Source of the DNA: UBA7236 sp964638865
GTDB taxonomy: Bacteria; Bacteroidota; Bacteroidia; Chitinophagales; BACL12
Length of the DNA stretch: 32,240 nt
Direction: 5' to 3'
Assembly: GCA_964638865.1 (NCBI GenBank)
Contig: CAZXBG010000030.1
Coordinates: 1-32,240, forward strand
The position numbers were made by a program, and so were the translations under genes. A model generated the notes under the pieces. It made no database searches and was not told where the DNA came from. It saw only the letters and a list, made by a program, of their open reading frames with translations. Shown one piece after another: positions 25,882 through 32,240 of the stretch (position 1 is its first letter; each line of letters opens with the position of its first letter).

Positions 25882-28170
25882 ATGTCGGTAAAAGAAGAAT
25901 TAGCTTTATATAAAAAACAGATTAAATGGTTTTGGCGGATCTTTTTTATCGGCGCCGGAGTAATGGCGTTATTTGTCCTTTTATTGTCGTTGGGTGTTTT
26001 TGGTAAGTTGCCTTCTTTTGACGAATTAGAAAATCCGCAAAGTAGTCTTGCTACACAAATATTAACTTCAGATGGCGAATTATTGGGAAGATTTTATAGA
26101 GAGAACAGAACTAATGCAACACTAAAGGAAATTCCTCCGCATTTAATTAAAGCCTTAGTAGCAACCGAAGACAGAAGATTTTACGAACACAGCGGCATTG
26201 ATGCAAAAAGCGTAATGCGCGTTATTGTTAAAACTTTGATATTGCGTCAAGAGGAAGCAGGTGGTGGAAGTACACTTACTCAGCAACTTGCAAAAAATTT
26301 GTATGGACGACCGGTAGCAAGTAATAAATTTTCACTCGCTGTAATTAAATTAAAAGAATGGGTAACTGCTGCTAAACTTGAACGCAGATATACCAAAGAA
26401 GAAATTATCGTAATGTATTTGAATACCATTCCATACATCTACGATGCAAGCGGAATTAAAACAGCTTCTAAAACTTTTTTTAACAAAACAGTTGATTCCC
26501 TTACCATTGATGAATCGGCCATACTTATTGGCATGGTGAACAATCCTTCTCTATTTAACCCTGTGCGTTTTCCGGAAAGATGTCTGGAAAGAAGAAATAT
26601 AGTATTACATTCCATGGTAGAAACAGGAGATCTCAGTCAGGAGGATTACGATCTGTATAAACAAAAACCTATATCTCTTGATTTTAAACGTCAGGATCAC
26701 AAGGCGGGAAACGGAACTTATTTCAGAGAATATTTACGTCAATGGCTTGCGGAATGGGTTGATGAAAATGAAAAGCCTGACGGCGGAAAATGGGATATTT
26801 ACAAAGACGGATTAAAGATTTATACTACTATAGATAGTCGCATGCAGAGTTATGCTGAACAGGCAACTAGTCAGTGGCTCACTAAATTGCAAAAGGATTT
26901 TAATACCCATTGGAAGGGAAATAAATATGAACCCTGGGCATATCCTTATAGCGGTCGCACAAATCCCGGGCTTATAGATAATGCAATGAAACAAAGCGAA
27001 CGTTATCGCAAAATGAAAAAGGCGGGCAAAAGTGAGGATGAAATAAATAAAGCATTTCAAGTTAAAGATACCATGACCGTTTTTTCATGGTTTGCAAAAA
27101 ATTATGATCTGGATACCGTAATGTCGCCTTATGATTCCATCAAATATGTTAAGAAAACTTTGCAACCCGGATTTATGGCTATGGATCCGCATACCGGAGA
27201 GATAAAAGCATGGGTTGGCGGTGTGGATATGCGTTATTATCAACTTGATCACGTAAAACCTTCTCAGGGCAGGCAGGTTGGTTCTACCTTTAAACCATTT
27301 GTATACACTGCAGCTATTGCCGATAAAGGATTTTCTCCCTGTTATCGGATTCCTAATCTTCCCGTCACCTTCGAAAAGGGAAAAAAGTGGAGTTTGGTCA
27401 GCGATTGGACGCCTAAAAATTCAGATGGAAATTATGGAGGCATGCTAACGCTTTCGCAGGGATTAGGTAAATCGGTAAATACTGTCACTGCATATTTGTT
27501 GCGAGAGGTAGGCATCCAACCGGTAATTGACCTTGCCCATAATATGGGAATAGAATCTGAAATCCCATTTCAGCCTTCTATTTGTTTAGGAACACCTGAG
27601 GTAACAGTTTATGAAATGACTGCGGCATATTCAGCCTATGCGAATAAAGGTGTTGCTGTGAGACCCGTTTTTGTATCGAGAATTGAAGATAAAAATGGAA
27701 ATATTATTGCGGAATTCCCGGCAAAAAGAGTGGAAGTAATGCGTGAAGAAATTTCAGCTGTTATGTTGGAGATGATGAAATATGTGGTGAACAATGGAAC
27801 GGGTCAGAGGTTGCGCCGCCCGGAATACGGTGGAATAACATCAGAGGTTGCCGGTAAAACTGGTACAACACAGGAAAATACCGATGGTTGGTTTATGGGA
27901 ATGGTTCCACAATTGGTTTGCGGTGTTTGGGTTGGTGCAGACGATCCTGTTGTGCATTTCAGGTCCACTGCATTAGGACAGGGTGCCAATATGGCTCTTC
28001 CCATCTATGGGTTCTTTATGAAAAGAGTTTATGCGGATAAAACACTTGGGATAGACCCCGCGGCCAGATTCTCCCCCTTTGAAGGAACTCCAACAATTGA
28101 ATTGAATTGTGGCAAATACAATAATAATCAGATAAACGAGTATGAGGAATTGATGGAGGGTTATAATTAA
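25882..28170 (+). CDS. mrcA: Class A penicillin-binding protein (PBP1A)
   Basis: A 762-residue bifunctional peptidoglycan synthase anchored by one N-terminal transmembrane helix (about 18-40). The glycosyltransferase domain (about 60-240) shows the catalytic EDRRFYEHSGID (E96) and GGSTLTQQLAKNLY motifs. The transpeptidase domain (about 430-740) shows SxxK as STFK (S468, K471), the SVN triad (531-533) and KTGTT (659-663). Length is normal for the class. It follows sprE by nine bases and is the last housekeeping gene before the AAA/HNH module. The symbol follows E. coli usage; local naming may differ. Confidence 0.95.
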   Translation: MSVKEELALYKKQIKWFWRIFFIGAGVMALFVLLLSLGVFGKLPSFDELENPQSSLATQILTSDGELLGRFYRENRTNATLKEIPPHLIKALVATEDRRFYEHSGIDAKSVMRVIVKTLILRQEEAGGGSTLTQQLAKNLYGRPVASNKFSLAVIKLKEWVTAAKLERRYTKEEIIVMYLNTIPYIYDASGIKTASKTFFNKTVDSLTIDESAILIGMVNNPSLFNPVRFPERCLERRNIVLHSMVETGDLSQEDYDLYKQKPISLDFKRQDHKAGNGTYFREYLRQWLAEWVDENEKPDGGKWDIYKDGLKIYTTIDSRMQSYAEQATSQWLTKLQKDFNTHWKGNKYEPWAYPYSGRTNPGLIDNAMKQSERYRKMKKAGKSEDEINKAFQVKDTMTVFSWFAKNYDLDTVMSPYDSIKYVKKTLQPGFMAMDPHTGEIKAWVGGVDMRYYQLDHVKPSQGRQVGSTFKPFVYTAAIADKGFSPCYRIPNLPVTFEKGKKWSLVSDWTPKNSDGNYGGMLTLSQGLGKSVNTVTAYLLREVGIQPVIDLAHNMGIESEIPFQPSICLGTPEVTVYEMTAAYSAYANKGVAVRPVFVSRIEDKNGNIIAEFPAKRVEVMREEISAVMLEMMKYVVNNGTGQRLRRPEYGGITSEVAGKTGTTQENTDGWFMGMVPQLVCGVWVGADDPVVHFRSTALGQGANMALPIYGFFMKRVYADKTLGIDPAARFSPFEGTPTIELNCGKYNNNQINEYEELMEGYN

Positions 28171-28176
28171 TTATTA

Positions 28177-28194
28177 TATTTAAAATTTTAAATA
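28177..28194. other. AT-only perfect palindrome after the PBP gene
   Basis: TATTTAAAATTTTAAATA is an 18-bp perfect palindrome seven bases past the PBP1A stop. As an AT-only stem with AT-rich surroundings it may be a weak terminator or a protein-binding site; chance is also likely in such AT-rich DNA. It marks the left edge of the accessory module. Confidence 0.35.
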
Positions 28195-28235
28195 AATAAA
28201 GTAAAAAATAATCGTACTATATATAATTTTACTAA

Positions 28236-29678
28236 ATGAAACTTTCCCGATTTGTAATTTCTGACTACAAACAAATTAAATATTTGAATTTGGACCTTAC
28301 CTATCCGTTAGGCCATTCATTAGCAGGGAAACCTCTTGAAAAAATTTGTTTTATTGGAAAAAACGGGACAGGGAAATCAAACATATTAAATTTCATTAAA
28401 AATTTCATTTCATCAGTTCGAAATGGCCTTACTGACTCAGAATTTCTAGCCAAGGAAGAAGAAACCCAATTTTGTTTTGAATTTGATATGGAGGGAGTGA
28501 GATATTTAGTTGGGAGATATATAAAATTTTATCCAAGTGGAACTAAAGATTGGCGAAATCAACTTTATTTTTTCCCAACAAATATAATAAGACCAAATTA
28601 TGATTTATTTACTGAAATATTTATAAATAAAAATCCCGATGCGGTAGACTATGCAGAATCCCTTGAGAAGGAATATATAAAGGAAGATAAAATTAAATAT
28701 TTACAGAATTGTATTACAGAAGATTTAAAACAAAATGGTTTATTAATATACTCTCCTACTGAATTCATTAATTCTAACTATGAACTCTCCAATTTAAGTA
28801 CTTTAGAAAAAGCTCTAAAAAATAACACTAGAAATGATTTCGCTCATGAAATTTCATTTAAAAATCTCAAAGATTTTTGGGATCTTTTAATAAATGAAGT
28901 TCAACTAAGAGAGCGCAAAAGAGATGAGTTTGAAAATGATCCAAAAAATTTAGAAAAAACCAAACAAGAACTTATTAAAGAATTTAATGATAAAAATCCT
29001 GAAATATTAGAAATTATCTCTAAAAAGTGGAAAGTTATACTTGATATAGTTGGACTTCATTTTGATGCAACTAACGCCAAAAAACCACGAGTTTCAAATG
29101 ACGAATTAGAGGTATATATTAAAAATATTAAATCCGGAAAAAGAATTCAATTTGCAGCACTTAGCTCAGGGATTAAATCATTAATTTTTTCCTTAGGGTA
29201 TATGATAGCAATTTATAATCAAAAAAATATTAAATCGGGTTTTGTTCTTTTTGATGAACCGGAATTTAGTTTATTTCCAGATATTCTTCTAAAACTTATA
29301 GATATCTATACTAATAAAGGCGATTTCAACAATACACAGTTTTTTTTCGCAACCCATAGCCCATTGATAGCATCGCAATTTGATCCATCAGAACGAATTT
29401 GTTTGCATTTTACTGATGACAATAATATTTATGCAACACGGGGCATTTCACCCTTAGGAGATAACCCTGATGATATATTATTACAAGATTTTGGTTTGGA
29501 AGAAATAATGCCGGTTTATGGTGTTTCAAAATGGAATGAGTTTTTAAAGTTAAAAAAACAAATTGAAGATCAGCCAAATTCAAATGATATAAAAGCCATA
29601 ATCAAAAAATTCTCAGAATTACAAACAACTTATAATTTTCCCTTAAATGAACCAAATACTAAAACCCCAAACCTCTAG
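28236..29678 (+). CDS. AAA/ABC-type ATPase of a Septu-like defence module (PtuA-like)
   Basis: A 480-residue ATPase with Walker A GKNGTGKS (41-48), an ABC-like signature ALSSGIKSL (308-316), Walker B VLFDEPE (337-343) and an H-loop ATHSP (372-376). This is the layout of RecF/SMC-like AAA-21 proteins. Between them (about 140-300) is a helical insertion with charged, coiled-coil-like segments. There is no TOPRIM domain, which separates it from OLD nucleases. The HNH gene overlaps its end by 32 bases, so they are an obligate pair in the arrangement of PtuA and PtuB of Septu defence. The gene is visibly AT-richer than mrcA or uvrC, which suggests transfer. Septu identity is inferred from architecture, not alignment. 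Confidence 0.8.
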   Translation: MKLSRFVISDYKQIKYLNLDLTYPLGHSLAGKPLEKICFIGKNGTGKSNILNFIKNFISSVRNGLTDSEFLAKEEETQFCFEFDMEGVRYLVGRYIKFYPSGTKDWRNQLYFFPTNIIRPNYDLFTEIFINKNPDAVDYAESLEKEYIKEDKIKYLQNCITEDLKQNGLLIYSPTEFINSNYELSNLSTLEKALKNNTRNDFAHEISFKNLKDFWDLLINEVQLRERKRDEFENDPKNLEKTKQELIKEFNDKNPEILEIISKKWKVILDIVGLHFDATNAKKPRVSNDELEVYIKNIKSGKRIQFAALSSGIKSLIFSLGYMIAIYNQKNIKSGFVLFDEPEFSLFPDILLKLIDIYTNKGDFNNTQFFFATHSPLIASQFDPSERICLHFTDDNNIYATRGISPLGDNPDDILLQDFGLEEIMPVYGVSKWNEFLKLKKQIEDQPNSNDIKAIIKKFSELQTTYNFPLNEPNTKTPNL

Positions 29679-30153
29679 AATAATTACACAGAATATTATT
29701 TACGGAAACTCATCTCTACTTAAAATTTTAATAGAAGAGCAAAATTTTATATGCGCTTACACACAGGTTAGAATAACATCAGCTTTTACTGTTGACACAG
29801 AACATTTTAATCCAACTCTTAAAAACACTCTTGATGACACTTACAATAATTGGTTTGCAGTAAGCACTAAGTGGAATAGAAACAAGGGAAGCATTCCAAA
29901 ATGGAATAAATTTCAACCGATAATACATCCAACAGATGAAACCTTAGAAGAAAGAATCCTATATAATAATGGTGTTTATGAATTTAATGACGAGGATGTT
30001 CATGCCAAAAACCTAGTTTTGTATTTAAACCTAAATCAGGAACAGCTTGTTAACCAAAGAATTAAATATATGGCACATCTTAAGTTTCTTCTTAATACAG
30101 CATTCCATAATAATTTAGACGAATTAAAAAATTATATGTCGCAAGAAAACTAA
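29647..30153 (+). CDS. HNH-type nuclease of the Septu-like module (PtuB-like, degenerate zinc site)
   Basis: A 168-residue protein with an HNH-like core: C-A-Y-T-Q (36-40), the D-x-E-H-F-N-P motif (50-56) carrying the presumed catalytic histidine H53, Y-N-N-W (66-69), and W-N-R-N-K-G (76-81) at the third motif. In ordinary HNH proteins of this type the first and third motifs are C-x-x-C and C-x-x-C-N; here only C36 remains, so a zinc knuckle is unlikely, while the H-N-N residues (H53, N68, N77 or N79) survive. The overlap with the ATPase gene implies coupled translation. Probable role: DNA or RNA cleavage under ATPase control during phage attack, inferred. Confidence 0.75.
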   Translation: MNQILKPQTSRIITQNIIYGNSSLLKILIEEQNFICAYTQVRITSAFTVDTEHFNPTLKNTLDDTYNNWFAVSTKWNRNKGSIPKWNKFQPIIHPTDETLEERILYNNGVYEFNDEDVHAKNLVLYLNLNQEQLVNQRIKYMAHLKFLLNTAFHNNLDELKNYMSQEN

Positions 30154-30271
30154 GATTTGATTCAATTTACAAGGGCAATAGATTCCGAATTTGGTATATT
30201 GTTTAATTAAGTGGTTATTAAATTGTATTTATCAAACTATTTGACATTCATTAATGATCAATCAAATTAAT

Positions 30272-30279
30272 TATGTTTG
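30272..30279 (+). promoter_or_regulatory. Candidate uvrC promoter, -7 element TATGTTTG
   Basis: TATGTTTG matches TAnnTTTG perfectly, 57 bases before the uvrC ATG. A TTTG at 30240-30243 is too far upstream (28-base gap) to be a normal -33 box. The rest of the 183-base gap between the HNH gene and uvrC shows no ORF, tRNA or strong hairpin. The site would let uvrC be expressed independently of the accessory module. Confidence 0.4.
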
Positions 30280-30336
30280 AATTTTTAGTGCTCATTTCTT
30301 CAAATTTTAAACGGCAATCGTTACTTCATTTTTAAT

Positions 30337-32139
30337 ATGAATTTGGAGCAATTCAATAATATAGAAATTACTCTTCCGCATAAACCGGGCATTTACCGGT
30401 ATTATGATAAGGAAACTAAATTATTATATGTTGGAAAAGCCAAAAATTTAAAAAAGCGTGTGAGCAGTTATTTTCAAAAAACGGATCATGGAGCAAGAAT
30501 TAAATTGATGGTGAAACAAATTGAAAAAATTGAATTCACCATTGTTAATTCAGAATCAGATGCTTTTTTACTGGAAAACACTTTAATAAAAACACAACAA
30601 CCAAAATACAATGTAAATTTAAAGGATGGAAAAACCTATCCGTTTATTGTTATAAAAAACGAACGTTTTCCAAGAATATTTTTTACGCGCAAACGAATTG
30701 AAGATGGGTCACAATATCTTGGCCCTTTTACTTCAAAAGGGAAAGTGAGATCAATTTTCGAATTTATTAAATCTGTTTTTCCAATAAGAACCTGTAGCTA
30801 TGTTTTATCAGAAACGAATATAAAAAATCGCAAATTTAAAATTTGTCTGGAGTACCATTTAGGAAATTGCAAAGGACCCTGTGAGGGATTGATGAGTGAA
30901 CAGGAGTACATGGATAATGTAAATAACATCATCAATATATTGAAAGGAAATTTGAGTTTTGTAAAAAGCAGTTTCAAACAAAAAATGCAACAACATGTTG
31001 AGTTATTAGAATTTGAAGCTGCAGAAGAATTAAATAAAAAACTTGTTAGCATTGAAGATTATCAGGGAAGAAGCACTGTTGTAAATACCAATATTGACAA
31101 TGTAGATGTTTTCAGTATTGCAGATGCAGGAAACTTTGCCGTGATAGGATATCTCAAAATAATGCAGGGCATGGTAACCCAAGCCAAAACTTTGGAGCTC
31201 ATTAAAAAACTGGATGAATCTAAAGAAGAATTATTAAGTATAGCCATCACAGAATTGCGTTTGCAATTCAACAGCGATGCAAAAGAAATAATAGTCCCCG
31301 TGAAATCGGAATTGAGCGACGACACCATTATTCAAACGATACCACTTGCGGGAGAAAAAAAGAAATTGCTCGATCTCGCATTTAAAAATGCATTATATGT
31401 AAGGGAAGAAAGGGAAGCAGGAAAAGAAAAGCGCGAATCAAAAAATAAAAATACGCGCATTCTCGAAACAATTAAAAATGATTTTAAACTCACCACGCTA
31501 CCTTACCATATAGAGTGTTTTGATAATTCAAACATGCAGGGCACAAATCCCGTTGCGAGTATGGTATGTTTTAAAAATGCAAAACCTAGCAAAAAAGATT
31601 ATCGCCATTTTAATATAAAAACAGTAGTTGGTCCCGATGATTTTGCAAGTATGTATGAGATTGTGTACAGAAGGTATAAACGCATGTTAGAGGAAGCTAT
31701 TCCACTTCCGCAATTAATTGTGGTGGATGGAGGTAAGGGACAATTATCGGCAGCTGTTGATGCATTAAAAAAGTTAGACATTTATGGCAAGGTAGCAATT
31801 TGTTCCATTGCAAAAAGATTAGAAGAGATATATTTCCCGGACGATCAAACTCCGTTGTATATCAATAAAAAAAGCGAGAGCCTGAAAGTTATTCAACAAA
31901 TGCGCGACGAGGCGCATCGTTTTGCCATCACATTTCACAGGCTTAAGAGAAGTAATGCGGCAATTACTTCTGAACTCGATAATATCAAAGGAATTGGGGT
32001 TTCAGCAAAAGCGTCTCTGATGAAAGAATTCAAATCGGTGAAACGGATAAAGAATACTCCGGTTGAAGAATTAGTTAAGGTTGTAGGGAAGGCGAAGGCT
32101 GAATTGATTTATAATTTTTTTAAACCAGTGGCTGAATAG
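30337..32139 (+). CDS. uvrC: Excinuclease ABC subunit C
   Basis: A 600-residue nuclease subunit that makes both incisions in nucleotide excision repair with UvrA and UvrB. The N-terminal GIY-YIG nuclease (GIY at 18-20, YVG at 31-33) is followed by a cysteine cluster (about 153-183, C-x-many-C-x6-C-x3-C) consistent with the iron-sulphur or zinc site of UvrC. A UVR (UvrB-binding) motif and the RNase H-like nuclease come next (ECFDNSNMQGTNP and VVDGGKGQLSAA). The C-terminal helix-hairpin-helix region contains IKGIGVSAKASL and VVGKAKAELI. Full length for the family. The stop codon lies inside the first copy of the terminal repeat. Confidence 0.97.
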   Translation: MNLEQFNNIEITLPHKPGIYRYYDKETKLLYVGKAKNLKKRVSSYFQKTDHGARIKLMVKQIEKIEFTIVNSESDAFLLENTLIKTQQPKYNVNLKDGKTYPFIVIKNERFPRIFFTRKRIEDGSQYLGPFTSKGKVRSIFEFIKSVFPIRTCSYVLSETNIKNRKFKICLEYHLGNCKGPCEGLMSEQEYMDNVNNIINILKGNLSFVKSSFKQKMQQHVELLEFEAAEELNKKLVSIEDYQGRSTVVNTNIDNVDVFSIADAGNFAVIGYLKIMQGMVTQAKTLELIKKLDESKEELLSIAITELRLQFNSDAKEIIVPVKSELSDDTIIQTIPLAGEKKKLLDLAFKNALYVREEREAGKEKRESKNKNTRILETIKNDFKLTTLPYHIECFDNSNMQGTNPVASMVCFKNAKPSKKDYRHFNIKTVVGPDDFASMYEIVYRRYKRMLEEAIPLPQLIVVDGGKGQLSAAVDALKKLDIYGKVAICSIAKRLEEIYFPDDQTPLYINKKSESLKVIQQMRDEAHRFAITFHRLKRSNAAITSELDNIKGIGVSAKASLMKEFKSVKRIKNTPVEELVKVVGKAKAELIYNFFKPVAE

Positions 32140-32240
32140 GAAAATTTTAATAGTTATCGGCAACTATCCATGGTTTTCGATGGAAGATACCCTGAATAAG
32201 AAAACAATAATAGTTAAAGACAACCCTGAATAAGAAAACA
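32131..32240 (+). repeat. Imperfect 34-bp repeat running off the window edge
   Basis: Three copies of a 34-bp unit are visible: 32131-32164 (contains the uvrC stop), 32191-32224, and a partial copy 32225-32240. The second and third are adjacent, and CCTGAATAAGAAAACA is identical in both. The first is more divergent and separated by a 26-base spacer. Each starts xCTGAATA, has AATAGTTA in the middle and ends CAAC. The array may continue beyond the window. Confidence 0.65.

Noticed and set aside
28236..29678. OLD-family nuclease (Gabija GajA-like)
   Set aside because: No TOPRIM domain follows the ATPase core; the protein ends soon after the H-loop, and the partner is HNH rather than a UvrD-like helicase.
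30241..30279. Sigma-70-type promoter TTGACA with TATGTT before uvrC
   Set aside because: The spacing is about 25 bases, too long for a sigma-70 promoter; only the TAnnTTTG element was kept as a candidate.
28171..30336. Retron with PtuAB effectors
   Set aside because: No reverse transcriptase reading frame and no msr/msd-like inverted repeats were found around the ATPase/HNH pair.
32131..32240. CRISPR array
   Set aside because: Copies two and three are directly adjacent with no spacer, the first copy is diverged and no cas gene is near; it is a degenerate tandem repeat instead.

Overview
The window looks like a chromosomal segment of a Bacteroidota bacterium with AT-rich DNA. The evidence is: a TonB-dependent receptor with an N-terminal carboxypeptidase-regulatory-like domain; a PorV/PorQ-family barrel; an SprE/PorW-type lipoprotein; a secreted M1 peptidase with a C-terminal type IX secretion (T9SS) sorting domain; the conserved block pdxA - DUF177 - rpmF - fabH - efp - accB - accC; and several perfect copies of the Bacteroidota -7 promoter element TAnnTTTG. 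I cannot assign a genus. No tRNA, rRNA, CRISPR array or transposase was seen, and no gene-free stretch exceeds 300 bases.

Layout. Bases 22-11522 are read on the minus strand. In transcription order they hold rsmA and a 2-hydroxyacid dehydrogenase, then a tight three-gene surface operon (TonB receptor, 1292-aa secreted protein, PorV-like barrel) ending at a strong terminator, then greA and a HIT-family hydrolase. Bases 11616-17442 are plus strand: pdxA, a broken thioesterase remnant, then DUF177, rpmF, fabH, efp, accB and accC, which link ribosome assembly and translation with fatty-acid initiation. Bases 17533-23177 return to the minus strand: M23 peptidase, bactofilin, AtpZ, an AtpI-like membrane protein and a T9SS-exported M1 aminopeptidase, several of them overlapping, followed by purT and a small protein with an internal duplication. 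Bases 23263-32139 are plus strand: sprE/porW, a class A penicillin-binding protein, a two-gene AAA-ATPase/HNH module, and uvrC. The window ends in a 34-bp repeat that runs off the edge.

The strongest candidate for an unusual system is the ATPase + HNH pair at 28236-30153. Its architecture resembles Septu-type (PtuA/PtuB) anti-phage defence, but the HNH protein lacks most of the usual zinc-binding cysteines. It is inserted between cell-wall and DNA-repair housekeeping genes and is visibly more AT-rich than they are. A second candidate is the three-gene surface operon at 967-9649, whose large secreted protein has no known function. Smaller points of interest are a terminator/promoter overlap directly before greA, a frameshifted thioesterase relic, ATP-synthase accessory genes without the synthase, and several intergenic palindromic repeats.
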